Below are positions 43,311 through 51,654 of a DNA stretch of 64,000 nucleotides, piece after piece. Location of the stretch: positions 33,241 to 97,240 of the forward strand of contig JBNRMJ010000032.1 in NCBI GenBank assembly GCA_050309435.1, in the 5' to 3' direction. Position numbers and translations under genes: made by a program. The stretch is from CAYXVJ01 sp050309435. Lineage in GTDB: Bacteria; Bacillota; Clostridia; Saccharofermentanales; Fastidiosipilaceae. The notes beneath the pieces are model-generated. The model saw only the letters and a program-made list of their open reading frames with translations. It had not been told where the DNA came from and made no database searches. Positions within the stretch are counted from its first letter, which is position 1. Each line of letters opens with the position of its first letter.

Positions 43311-43341
43311 GGTTTATCCCTCTCCATATAGCTATATTATA

Positions 43342-44343
43342 TTATGGTAAGTTTCCAAGCAAGCAAGCCAGCGCCAGTGTCATCGCTCTTTCATAATCAT
43401 TTACTGCGGTGACATGCAGGATATATCGATTCGACTCTTCCTCAGAACATGACCAGTTTACGCGACCGGAGTCATGGCATCTTGCCCCAATTCTTTCGAA
43501 AGTGAAAACCGCATCCGCTGCCGCCGGGTCGCCAAGCGAGACGATCCGGCCGTCTCTTAAAACCGTCATGCCGGCAGCGTGCAGAATACCGGCTGTGCAC
43601 CACATGTTGCGCTTGTTCAAGGATATTGCTCTAATATCTTCCGGGTCGATCTCGTCTTTCAGCGAACGAAGCCAAGGGCGATCCTCCCTCTTCAGTGCAT
43701 AAATAAAGTAATTCTTCATCTGCAGGCTTAAACGTTCGAGGACATCGCCTTGTCGAAACTGATAATAAGACGCGAACTCCCCTGTTTGAAACGGAATAGC
43801 CGCCATCTCAAAACACGGAAGCCAATAGAGCGGACAAGGAGCATCGAAGACTCTTTGATAGCTGAGCGGGTCCAGACTGACATTGTATTCCGGAGGGCTG
43901 CCCGCTTTCGAAGCGCCTGCATTTAGGTAGATGCCTTTGCACTTATTTTGAAATAAATCCGGACGAAGCAAGATGGCGGCAGCGAGGTCACGACAAGACC
44001 CCGCTACTTGAATCGCAATTTTTTCATCCGAAGATTCCAGCACCTCGATCAGTAAACGAACACCGGGACTCTCTTCTACCGCATCTTCCCGCTGTAGCAC
44101 ACGCCTGTCGCTCCCAATGGCAAAGGGTACCCTCAGGCAGCTAAGATAATTCATCTGCGCAATCGCCTGGATGGCCGGATCTCCGTAACTGTCATTGACC
44201 GGATAATCGATCACGATGCCCTTCAGCTTAATCTTGGCTTGATAGGCCAGAGCATACTGACAAGCCAGATCGAAATGATCATCCGGATCTTCATGCGGGT
44301 GAAAGAGATCGGTCATGTGAATAACTGCATTCATATCTCTCAC
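43342..44343 (-). CDS. Nucleoside hydrolase-like protein, divergent
   Basis: About 330 residues. The N-terminus IHMTDLFHPHEDPDDHFDLA is a stretched version of the DTDxGxDDAxAL site with Asp residues kept, and the body contains VAGSCRDLAAAILLRPDLF, as in nucleoside hydrolases. The rest diverges strongly, so substrate or even activity may differ. The start is either GTG 44343, immediately after the permease stop, or ATG 44334 preceded by AGGTGAG. It lies between the permeases and the canonical nucleoside hydrolase. Confidence 0.7.
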   Translation of the reverse strand: MRDMNAVIHMTDLFHPHEDPDDHFDLACQYALAYQAKIKLKGIVIDYPVNDSYGDPAIQAIAQMNYLSCLRVPFAIGSDRRVLQREDAVEESPGVRLLIEVLESSDEKIAIQVAGSCRDLAAAILLRPDLFQNKCKGIYLNAGASKAGSPPEYNVSLDPLSYQRVFDAPCPLYWLPCFEMAAIPFQTGEFASYYQFRQGDVLERLSLQMKNYFIYALKREDRPWLRSLKDEIDPEDIRAISLNKRNMWCTAGILHAAGMTVLRDGRIVSLGDPAAADAVFTFERIGARCHDSGRVNWSCSEEESNRYILHVTAVNDYERAMTLALACLLGNLP

Positions 44344-45243
44344 CTAACCTTTGACCGCGCCAAGCACGATACCGGACTGGAAGTACTTTTGCAGGAAGGG
44401 ATAAATAATCATGATCGGCACGATTGAAACCATAATTCTCGCGAAAAGCAGTGATCGACGCGAAATAAAAGCCAGCCGCTTCGCCTCCTCCAGATCGGGA
44501 CTGATCGTCATGCGGAATACTTGAGTTTGAATGTAGTTTTGCAGCGGATATTTATCAAGATCGCGCATGTAAATCAAAGCGTCAAACCAGGCATTCCAAT
44601 GTCCCACGAAGGAAAAGAGCGTCAGTGTCGCAAGCACGGCACCGGATACCGGCAGAATGATCGATACCAAAATTCGCGCATGAGAAGCGCCGTCCATACT
44701 GGCTGCTTCCTTCATCTCTTCGGGAATCTGGCGGAAGAAGTTCATCATGATGATTACGTTAAATACCGGGATACCGGGCAGAACCAGTGCCCAAATCGTA
44801 TTCATCAAATTCAGTTGGTTGATGAGGATATAAGAAGGAATCAAACCACCCGAGAAGAGCATGGTAAACATGATATAGCCCGAATACACCGACCGCATCG
44901 GGAATTTTTCCTTACTGTGCGATAAAGGATACGCACAGAGAATCGTTAAAACCATGTTGATGGGCACGCCGACCGCCGTACGCAGAAGCGTCTGGTTCAA
45001 GGCTGTCCACATTTTCTTATCAACGGTCGCTTCGGCATAAGCCTTCAAGTTGAAACCGATCGGCCAGAATCCGACCAGGTTGGCATTCGCCGGACCGTTT
45101 TCGCTGAAGGAAATCGCAAGGATATGAACAATCGGCAATACACAAAGAATCGCAGCCGAGATCAATACGCTGTTCATGAAAAAGCCGCCGGCCAGGGCCA
45201 TGGCTCCTCGATTTCTCTTGTAATTGGGTAAACTTGCTTTCAT
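44344..45243 (-). CDS. Sugar ABC transporter permease, LplC-like (locus B)
   Basis: A 299-residue permease with six helices. The EAA loop is EMKEAASMDGASHARILVSIILP near residue 190 and the C-terminus QKYFQSGIVLGAVKG is the classic ending of LplC/YtcP proteins. Start 45243 follows GGAGGAATTTT; the open frame to 45276 overlaps the other permease. It pairs with the LplB-like permease 10 bases upstream. Confidence 0.92.
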   Translation of the reverse strand: MKASLPNYKRNRGAMALAGGFFMNSVLISAAILCVLPIVHILAISFSENGPANANLVGFWPIGFNLKAYAEATVDKKMWTALNQTLLRTAVGVPINMVLTILCAYPLSHSKEKFPMRSVYSGYIMFTMLFSGGLIPSYILINQLNLMNTIWALVLPGIPVFNVIIMMNFFRQIPEEMKEAASMDGASHARILVSIILPVSGAVLATLTLFSFVGHWNAWFDALIYMRDLDKYPLQNYIQTQVFRMTISPDLEEAKRLAFISRRSLLFARIMVSIVPIMIIYPFLQKYFQSGIVLGAVKG

Positions 45244-45253
45244 AAAATTCCTC

Positions 45254-46162
45254 CTAGAAAATCCGGTATCCCGCATAGCGCTTGGCCGCCCAGTTACCTG
45301 AAACGATCAGCACCATACCGACCAGTGACTTGAAGAAACCGACCGCCGTCGCAAAACTGTATTGTCCGCTGACAACACCCATACGGTAAATGTATGTATC
45401 GAGGATATCGGCAGTCTTGTATACAAGCGAGTTGTACATATTGAAAATCTGATCGAAGCCTGCATTTAGAACGTTACTCAAGCTGAGCATGCCGACAACA
45501 ACGATCATGGGGGCTATGCTTGGCAGCGTGATATACCAGATGCGTTTAAGGCGGGAAGCTCCGTCGATCGTCGCGCTCTCGTACAGCGACTCATCGATTC
45601 CCAGGATTGATGCATAGAAGATAATCATGTTGTAGCCGAAGTTTTTCCAAACATCCGTCAGAATGATGATGATGACAAACCAGATTCGGTCACCCATAAA
45701 CATGATCGAATCAATGCCGAAGATACCCAGAACACGATTGACAATGCCTTCGAGCGAAAAAATGTCCACGAAAATGCCGCCCAGGACAACCCAGGAGATG
45801 AAATACGGCAGAAAGACAAAAGTCTGTACCCAGTTTTTCATCCGGCGCAGGTTGCTTTCGGACAAGAAAATGGAAAAGACCACCGATACGAAGATCCCGA
45901 CAATGATCTTACCCAGTGATATCACAAGCGTATTTCGAATGATATATCTGAAGTCTTTTAAGCTAAAGAGAAAACGAAAGTTCTCCATTCCGATCCAGGG
46001 TGAACCGAAAAATCCTTTCGTCGGCAGGTAGTCCTGGAAGGCCACGACAATACCAACCATCGGTATATAGGCAAAAATAAACAAGAGTATGACAATTGGC
46101 AGCAGCATGAGATGCAGTTGCCAGGTACTCTTTAATTTAAGCCGGGAGATCAATTTTTGCAT
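45254..46162 (-). CDS. Sugar ABC transporter permease, LplB-like (locus B)
   Basis: A 302-residue permease with six helices: LMLLPIVILLFIFAYIPMVGIVVAFQDY is the family start, FLPYFISWVVLGGI lies mid-protein, and the EAA loop is SLYESATIDGASRLKRIWYITLP. The C-terminus is NWAAKRYAGYRIF. It follows the binding-protein gene across a strong hairpin. Confidence 0.92.
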   Translation of the reverse strand: MQKLISRLKLKSTWQLHLMLLPIVILLFIFAYIPMVGIVVAFQDYLPTKGFFGSPWIGMENFRFLFSLKDFRYIIRNTLVISLGKIIVGIFVSVVFSIFLSESNLRRMKNWVQTFVFLPYFISWVVLGGIFVDIFSLEGIVNRVLGIFGIDSIMFMGDRIWFVIIIILTDVWKNFGYNMIIFYASILGIDESLYESATIDGASRLKRIWYITLPSIAPMIVVVGMLSLSNVLNAGFDQIFNMYNSLVYKTADILDTYIYRMGVVSGQYSFATAVGFFKSLVGMVLIVSGNWAAKRYAGYRIF

Positions 46163-46196
46163 ACTTTGCCTCCGGATCTAAATTTGAATATGAAAA

Positions 46197-46228
46197 ATCC
46201 GGCAGCCAACGACTTTGGCCGCCGGATT
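46197..46228 (-). terminator. Strong intercistronic hairpin after the locus B binding-protein gene
   Basis: AATCCGGC and GCCGGATT form perfect arms, and an inner GGCCA/TGGC pair extends the stem. On the minus strand ATTTTTC follows. It looks like a partial rho-independent terminator between the binding protein and its permeases. Confidence 0.7.
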
Positions 46229-46235
46229 CTATTAA

Positions 46236-47903
46236 TTACTGAACCGAGCTATACCAGGCATTCACTTCTTTCGTGATATCCTCGCCGCCCTGCGACAGCC
46301 AGTCTTCGACGAACTGATCAAAGAGATCCAGTGACTCGCCCATGATGATAGAGATGAACGATTCGTATTCAAGTTTGTTCAGGTTCGCGGTACGAAGAAC
46401 CATCGTATCCGTAGGAGGTCCGACATACTCATCGTAAACAAAGTCGTCATACAGTTTCAGAACAGGTTCGGCTTCGGTCAGGAACTTCTTATGGGCCCAG
46501 CCCTGAGATCCGCCTGCCATGATGATTTCATAACGGTTTCTGGCTTCACCTGTCTTCGCCAGATCGATATCCTGAGCGTCCCACATCTCGATAAAGTTAT
46601 CCGAGAGGTGAACGTTCTTTTCGGGATGCTGGAAGAAACCGGGTTTGGCGTATGTATGCCAGTTATCCGCGATCGGCATATACTTTTCCGTGCTCAGCAT
46701 ACTGTTGAAATGGTCCGCATACTCGCCGTGGAACATCTCTGCCCAGAGGTTCATGCTCTTGATAAGGGCTTCGGGATTTTCGAAACCTTCGCGAACCACG
46801 AAACCGTTGGGGCTGAAGACTTTATTCTGCGTCACACGCTTATTGTCCTGGTTCAAGCTGATCGGTACGGGTACCCAGTCGGCATTCTCGTTATTATCGA
46901 TACTGCCGGCCAAAGGCCACAGAGAGCTCCAGAACACGCCCGGGAAGATACCGACTTTACCGGCGGCGATGTCTTCGGCAACCTTACCACCATCCTTAAC
47001 GGCAAACTCTTTATCCAGCAGACCATCGGCATAGAGTTTCTGCATAAACTCGAGAGCTTCCTTCATTTCGGGCTGAATGCTGCTGTACTGCAAGCCATCG
47101 TTATCGTCCGAAATCCAGATACCGCTATAGGCGTTAAGGGGATTCGACAGAGCATTGATACTCGCGCGGTCCTGACCCAGATTCTTATCGAAAGCAATCG
47201 CGACCGTATCGTCTTCACCGTTTCCGTCCGGATCCTGATCACGGAATGCTTCTGCGACGGCAACCAGCTCATCGAGTGTTTCGGGAACTTCCAGTTTCAG
47301 TTTGTCAAGCCAGTCCTTACGGATGAAAAGCATGGCAATATTATTCGCGAAGTCACCTGCGACAGGCATGGAGTAGATATTTTCGCCTTGTTTACCGGAC
47401 AAGAAACCACGTCCGTCCTGATAACCGGCAATCTCTTTAAGACGATCGGAAGCGTATTTTTCATATACTTCCTGCAAAGGCTGAATCTGACCGGCCTTGA
47501 TCATGCGGCCCTGCAGTTCGGGAGTCGCCTCGAACATATCGGGCAGATCGTTACTCGCGACGGCAGCGTTCAGTTTTTCGCCAGCCTGAGAGGAGTCAAC
47601 ATTCCATTTTCCCTTCCAGACGATGTTCAATTTTTCGGTATAGAAATCGGTTACGAAGTTGGATTCGGCATTCTCGCCTTCGACATAAAAGACGTTGGCA
47701 CCGTCACTTAACGGAACGGTTATTTCCAGGGGTGATTCATAAGGCGTAAACGGGCCGTCTTCACTCTCTCCTTGAGTTGTGTCATTACCTTTCGAGCCTT
47801 CGGTGTTTTTTGACTCTTCGGTCGGTGTTCCCCCCTGACAAGAAGCCAGGAGCAGAGACGATCCAAGCAATACTGTTAAGACTTGCTTCGTCAGTTTCTT
47901 CAT
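46236..47903 (-). CDS. Extracellular solute-binding lipoprotein (locus B, LipO-like)
   Basis: A 555-residue binding lipoprotein of the large type that pairs with LplB/LplC permeases. The signal peptide ends LLASC, lipid-bearing Cys at residue 22, then an acidic Thr/Ser/Gly linker to about residue 50. The binding fold begins near LEITVPLSDGANVFYVEG. Its ligand is not readable; the operon suggests a riboside, nucleoside or ribose-containing oligosaccharide. It is the first gene of locus B after a 260-base leader region. Confidence 0.9.
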   Translation of the reverse strand: MKKLTKQVLTVLLGSSLLLASCQGGTPTEESKNTEGSKGNDTTQGESEDGPFTPYESPLEITVPLSDGANVFYVEGENAESNFVTDFYTEKLNIVWKGKWNVDSSQAGEKLNAAVASNDLPDMFEATPELQGRMIKAGQIQPLQEVYEKYASDRLKEIAGYQDGRGFLSGKQGENIYSMPVAGDFANNIAMLFIRKDWLDKLKLEVPETLDELVAVAEAFRDQDPDGNGEDDTVAIAFDKNLGQDRASINALSNPLNAYSGIWISDDNDGLQYSSIQPEMKEALEFMQKLYADGLLDKEFAVKDGGKVAEDIAAGKVGIFPGVFWSSLWPLAGSIDNNENADWVPVPISLNQDNKRVTQNKVFSPNGFVVREGFENPEALIKSMNLWAEMFHGEYADHFNSMLSTEKYMPIADNWHTYAKPGFFQHPEKNVHLSDNFIEMWDAQDIDLAKTGEARNRYEIIMAGGSQGWAHKKFLTEAEPVLKLYDDFVYDEYVGPPTDTMVLRTANLNKLEYESFISIIMGESLDLFDQFVEDWLSQGGEDITKEVNAWYSSVQ

Positions 47904-47928
47904 ACTTTCCCTCCGTATAATAATAGAA

Positions 47929-47973
47929 ATCGCCTGCCGGATTTACCAAGCAGAAGAACATGTGGCAGGCGAT
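47929..47973 (-). promoter_or_regulatory. GC-rich hairpin in the leader of the locus B operon
   Basis: ATCGCCTGCC and GGCAGGCGAT are perfect 10-base arms around a 25-base loop, 26 bases before the start codon; TTTCTATTATTAT follows on the minus strand. It could be an attenuator, an mRNA-stabilising 5' structure, or the terminator of an upstream transcript. Confidence 0.45.
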
Positions 47974-48163
47974 AGCGTCAACATTTGGCCAAATGCTTTC
48001 TTCATCTTCATCTTAGCTTGCGGGATCTACCTCTAGCAATCGTAATGTTTTCAGATCTGCGGGTAGATTTCTACACAAGAGAAGATACTTATTTGTGCAC
48101 TTTATGGAGGGGGTGAAGAATTCATTCAATTATAAGTAGATATTTCGAATCAAATGCAGATAT

Positions 48164-49159
48164 TCATTTTTCGTCCGTGTACCATGTCTCTCCTCTCAAT
48201 ATTTCTTCCAGAGCCAGTTCTACTCGCTCATCACTTTCATCCTTTAGGGAGGAAAAGAGCGAAATAAGATCAACATACTTTGTGTTCGATAGCAATCCGG
48301 GATCATAATCCCATACTTGTACTTCTGTCAGCTTAACATCACTGATCATGTCACGGTTCTTAACAAGTTCCGGCTCTTCTTCCCTAAACTGCTCATAACC
48401 CATCGCTCTGATCGGATGATCCGGCGGATTTAGCATGGAAAGTTCTGCCAATGCATCCAATCCTGCGATATAAGCTTTACCCGGATCAGACTTAGTATAC
48501 TCAACTCTTCTTACCGGAGAACTCAGATATCTACGCCCGATCACAAAATAATAGGGATCAGCAATTCGTCGATAAATCTTGCTTCTTCCGGTTTTACCTC
48601 CGATGTGGTATGTGAGCAGGTTTAAGGCATATAACTTATTAAGTGCTCTGGATGCCGTCATCTTGGTAAAGTTCATCTTCCCTGCTAGCTCCGTAGCATT
48701 TAACTCTAAATCTTTATGATATAGAAAATAGGCGAATGTTAATTGAGCTGCTGCCGTAAAAGAATCTACATGCTGAACAGTCTCAGCTAGTGTATAGTCT
48801 ATATTCAAACCTAAAAATGGCAAAAACATCTGGCCGTCATCAATAACGAACGGTATCCGGTTCTCGATTAGCGTTCGTCTCCGAAATCTGCTTAGTTTTC
48901 TGTAATAGTAAACAGGCTGTAGTCCGCTTAGCTCTTGTATCCGTCTTACCTGTTTGACAAGCCGGTTAATCGATATCTGATGTTCGCCGATGATATCGAG
49001 CAGAATATATTCTTTATTCAGCATATGCATTTCAAAGAAACGATACTGCTGCCGTAGAATAAGCGGGAGAGTATCTGTTTTATTCCATGGTTTGATCCAT
49101 AGTTCTTTATCTATATTCTCACGTAAATATTTCTCTATCTGATCTGGCAACAGAATCAC
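48164..49159 (-). CDS. Orphan winged-helix protein of unknown role
   Basis: A 331-residue protein. The middle (about 160-200) is a clear winged-helix: LNATELAGKMNFTKMTASRALNKLYALNLL, followed by a wing. Before it lies a conserved-looking IPFVIDDGQMFLPFLG stretch. The C-terminal part contains LDALAELSMLNPPDHPIRAM and ends in an acidic helix. The layout recalls MarR-type regulators linked to AbiEi-like antitoxins, but no toxin gene is adjacent. The coding DNA is visibly more AT-rich than its neighbours, hinting at horizontal gain. Confidence 0.65.
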   Translation of the reverse strand: MILLPDQIEKYLRENIDKELWIKPWNKTDTLPLILRQQYRFFEMHMLNKEYILLDIIGEHQISINRLVKQVRRIQELSGLQPVYYYRKLSRFRRRTLIENRIPFVIDDGQMFLPFLGLNIDYTLAETVQHVDSFTAAAQLTFAYFLYHKDLELNATELAGKMNFTKMTASRALNKLYALNLLTYHIGGKTGRSKIYRRIADPYYFVIGRRYLSSPVRRVEYTKSDPGKAYIAGLDALAELSMLNPPDHPIRAMGYEQFREEEPELVKNRDMISDVKLTEVQVWDYDPGLLSNTKYVDLISLFSSLKDESDERVELALEEILRGETWYTDEK

Positions 49160-49187
49160 CTTCTTTAATGTAACATTAAGACATAAA

Positions 49188-49223
49188 AATACCTCCCGGT
49201 CATAAGACTGCTCGAGAGGTATT
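49188..49223 (-). terminator. Terminator of the old-yellow-enzyme gene
   Basis: AATACCTC and GAGGTATT pair across a GC-containing loop; on the minus strand TATTTTTATG follows. It lies 18 bases after the stop codon. Confidence 0.65.
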
Positions 49224-49240
49224 AGCTATATTAACTGGTA

Positions 49241-50257
49241 TTAATGCCAGGCTCTACTATACTGGCGCGGAATGACTGCTTTACTGTCTTTTCCACCATG
49301 GTTCAAAGGCCAGTTGGGATCGCGGAGAAGCTCGCGACCGAGAGCAACCAGATCCGCTCTTTCGTTTCCTATAATTTCATCTAGCTGCGACATCGAGTTA
49401 ATTAACCCAACTGCAATTGTCGGCACATCAGAACGTGTCTTCACCTCTTCTGCGAAACGCACCTGATAACCGGGGAATACCTGCATGGCTGCTGGCAGTA
49501 AACCGCCACTGCTCAGATGAATGATATCTACTCTGTCCTTTACGGCATCAACAATACGGATTGTTTCTTCCAGATCGATACCGCCCTCCAGATAATCGGT
49601 AGCGGAAAGGCGAAGAATAAGAGCTTTATCCATTGGCCAGTTCGAGCGAATTGCATCGACCACCATGTCCAGAAAACGAAGTCGATTCTCTCTTGAACCG
49701 CCGAATCGATCCGTACGGTGATTCGATAAAGGCGAAAGGAATTGATGTATCAGATAACCATGGGCACCATGAATTTCCAAAGTATCAAAACCCGCACGAG
49801 AAGCCCGTTCGGCTGCATTTCCGAAAGCGTCGACCAGCTCAAGAATTTCAGCTTCGCTTAGCTCATGTGGAACCTGATAGTCGTCGCTAAAGCGAAGACT
49901 GCTGGGTGCTACGGTTATCTGCCCTTCCGTCTCGTATTTCCTGCCGGCATGAGCCAGCTGAATGCCTGCCACTGCTCCGCCTTCATGAATCAAACGGACC
50001 ACTTCGCTTAAGCCTTCGATATGCTCATCCGACCAGTTCCCAAGATCATTTGTCGTAATACGGCCATTCGTCGTAACCGCCGTCGCTTCCATGATGATCA
50101 ATGCTGTACCACCAAGCGCGCGTGTACCGTAATGAACCTTATGGAAATCCTTTACCAGGCCGCTCTCGTCGCTGCTGTACATGCACATTGGTGCCATGAC
50201 GATACGATTCTTCAATTCTAAATTCTTTAACTTATATGGCTCAAAAGTTCTTGCCAT
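49241..50257 (-). CDS. namA: NADPH dehydrogenase, old yellow enzyme family (YqjM/NamA-like)
   Basis: A 338-residue FMN-binding TIM barrel that reduces activated alkenes and quinones. The YqjM-class Cys25 in RIVMAPMCMYS modulates the flavin. Other signatures are GIQLAHAGRK, the proton-donor region HGAHGYLIHQFLSP, and VGLINSMSQLDEII with the phosphate-binding GREL. Probably deals with electrophiles. It has its own promoter and terminator and a palindromic operator candidate. Confidence 0.92.
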   Translation of the reverse strand: MARTFEPYKLKNLELKNRIVMAPMCMYSSDESGLVKDFHKVHYGTRALGGTALIIMEATAVTTNGRITTNDLGNWSDEHIEGLSEVVRLIHEGGAVAGIQLAHAGRKYETEGQITVAPSSLRFSDDYQVPHELSEAEILELVDAFGNAAERASRAGFDTLEIHGAHGYLIHQFLSPLSNHRTDRFGGSRENRLRFLDMVVDAIRSNWPMDKALILRLSATDYLEGGIDLEETIRIVDAVKDRVDIIHLSSGGLLPAAMQVFPGYQVRFAEEVKTRSDVPTIAVGLINSMSQLDEIIGNERADLVALGRELLRDPNWPLNHGGKDSKAVIPRQYSRAWH

Positions 50258-50276
50258 GGTAGTACTCCCTCTTACA

Positions 50277-50291
50277 CAGACGCTCTGTCTG
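50277..50291. promoter_or_regulatory. Palindromic operator candidate of the old-yellow-enzyme gene
   Basis: CAGAC-GCTCT-GTCTG is a perfect inverted repeat just downstream of the predicted -10 element, in the 5' untranslated region. The form resembles TetR-type operators; no such regulator gene is next to it. Confidence 0.4.
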
Positions 50292-50307
50292 CCTCAATCT
50301 GATAATA

Positions 50308-50336
50308 ACTATAAATGATAGATATGCTTAAACCAA
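50308..50336 (-). promoter_or_regulatory. Promoter candidate of the old-yellow-enzyme gene
   Basis: On the minus strand TTGGTT (50331-50336) and TATAGT (50308-50313) are spaced by 17 bases. Confidence 0.5.
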
Positions 50337-50501
50337 ACAGATTCAAGCATATCACAGGCAGCCCTTCAGAATTGGTAACGCAATGTCATGAAGTTGCTTC
50401 TCAATCTCACGAAAATCCGTATTCAGATCGAGTGTCCTCGTACTGATGCGGTTTCGAAACGAATAACCTGGGCACACAAAACTAATAAAGATAAAGAAAT
50501 A

Positions 50502-50533
50502 CAGCTCGTCATGATTCACACCGTGACGAGCTG
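50502..50533 (-). terminator. Terminator of locus C
   Basis: CAGCTCGTCA and TGACGAGCTG are perfect 10-base arms with a 12-base loop, followed by TATTTCTTTAT on the minus strand. It lies 95 bases after the last gene of locus C. Confidence 0.7.
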
Positions 50534-50627
50534 CTTTACTTTTACCTATGCCTCCATGCCGATTAACGAAGCCGATCCCACATCAGCTCGAATGCTTTAA
50601 TCGTTTACTTCAGCCGAACATCTTGCC

Positions 50628-51641
50628 TTAAGGAATCGACTGATGATCGACGTCCCTGATACGATACAGTCCCATGAGTTTATCCACGGACGGAAGTTCA
50701 TCTTTCAGTGATGTCGCCTTGTCGAGGTAGAAGTAGGCGGTCGATGAATACCAGAACGAAAGCAGCTCTCCGCCCCGCCAGTGGTTTTCGAAGGCAACCC
50801 GTATGTTCTTGTCAAACGTCAGAGCATCTTCTTCGTGGAAACGATACATACTGATCATGGAACGAAGCGTATCTTTCAAGGGGACCCCGTGAAGCTCGCC
50901 TGCGAACTCGCCGTTTCTGAAGTACCAGCCGCCGTTGAAGTAATCTTCAAGGCCTGTTCCCACGATTGTCGGTTCTGCTCCCTCATCGCAATCAATGTAG
51001 ATATGCTCGGGGGCTTCGAGGTAGGCCAGATAATTCATTTCCTGCCCCTGCATGGATAACGCACAACCAACGAAATGGCCTTTTCCTTCCGCATCCAGGA
51101 TAAGAAGTTCGTCCGTGCCTTCGCGCTCGCCGGTCTGGAACTGGCAGTGAAAACGCGCGCTGCCGGCCGGCAGTTCGTCAAGTTCGCGGACATTCACGTT
51201 CAAGAAGAGATCGGTTCCGATGGATTCGTGGAGATTCTCAAACTCGATTCTGACCTTTTCGAAAGGCATCGGAAAGTAAGTATAGAAACCTCCGCTGGAC
51301 ATACCCAGGTAACGGGACATGTAATGACGAAATTCGCAGTGACCCACGCCGAAGAAATCACCGACCGGTGCTTCGACAGAGGGCTTTTCGTTACCGTCCC
51401 AGTATATCCTGATGATCAGCTTCTTTAAGATCGACGGATCGATCGGAGCTTTCGTATTCCAGTGTTGCCAGAACCAGCCTGGAAACGTCAGCCAGATGCG
51501 GTTGATAATGCCTCTTTGATCACTCTTTACCACCGTCTTCTTATCACCCGGGGCCAGATGGACGGTCTTACCTTTCGTATCTAGATCGAATGTAGTGAAC
51601 TGACGGGAACGCCCTTCACGCAACATGAAAAGATCTGTCAT
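50628..51641 (-). CDS. DUF2961 family glycoside hydrolase (GH172)
   Basis: A 337-residue protein of the DUF2961 family, now GH172, which contains furanose-acting enzymes (alpha-fructofuranosidase/difructose dianhydride synthase and alpha-D-arabinofuranosidases). Visible signatures are GIINRIWLTFPGWFW, PVGDFFGVGH, and GTGLEDYFNGGWYF, whose Glu is probably catalytic. No signal peptide, so it acts on imported sugars. ATG 51641 has GGAGG 9 bases upstream. It overlaps neither neighbour and is the last gene of locus C. Confidence 0.85.
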   Translation of the reverse strand: MTDLFMLREGRSRQFTTFDLDTKGKTVHLAPGDKKTVVKSDQRGIINRIWLTFPGWFWQHWNTKAPIDPSILKKLIIRIYWDGNEKPSVEAPVGDFFGVGHCEFRHYMSRYLGMSSGGFYTYFPMPFEKVRIEFENLHESIGTDLFLNVNVRELDELPAGSARFHCQFQTGEREGTDELLILDAEGKGHFVGCALSMQGQEMNYLAYLEAPEHIYIDCDEGAEPTIVGTGLEDYFNGGWYFRNGEFAGELHGVPLKDTLRSMISMYRFHEEDALTFDKNIRVAFENHWRGGELLSFWYSSTAYFYLDKATSLKDELPSVDKLMGLYRIRDVDHQSIP

Positions 51642-51654
51642 GAACTCTTGCCTC

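Larger units (their letters stand above)
50258..50627. other. 370-base intergenic stretch
   Basis: It holds the promoter and operator candidate of the old-yellow-enzyme gene at its left end and the terminator of locus C at 50502-50533. The rest shows no credible gene. Confidence 0.6.

Noticed and set aside
46491..47711. 406-codon open frame on the plus strand
   Set aside because: It is the antisense shadow of the locus B binding-protein gene; composition is not protein-like and no family is recognisable.
48164..49159. Type IV toxin-antitoxin pair
   Set aside because: Only a winged-helix, antitoxin-like protein is seen; neither neighbour resembles an AbiEii nucleotidyltransferase.
50388..50600. 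Possible 70-residue protein in the intergenic gap
   Set aside because: No ribosome-binding site, and it runs through the perfect terminator hairpin of locus C.
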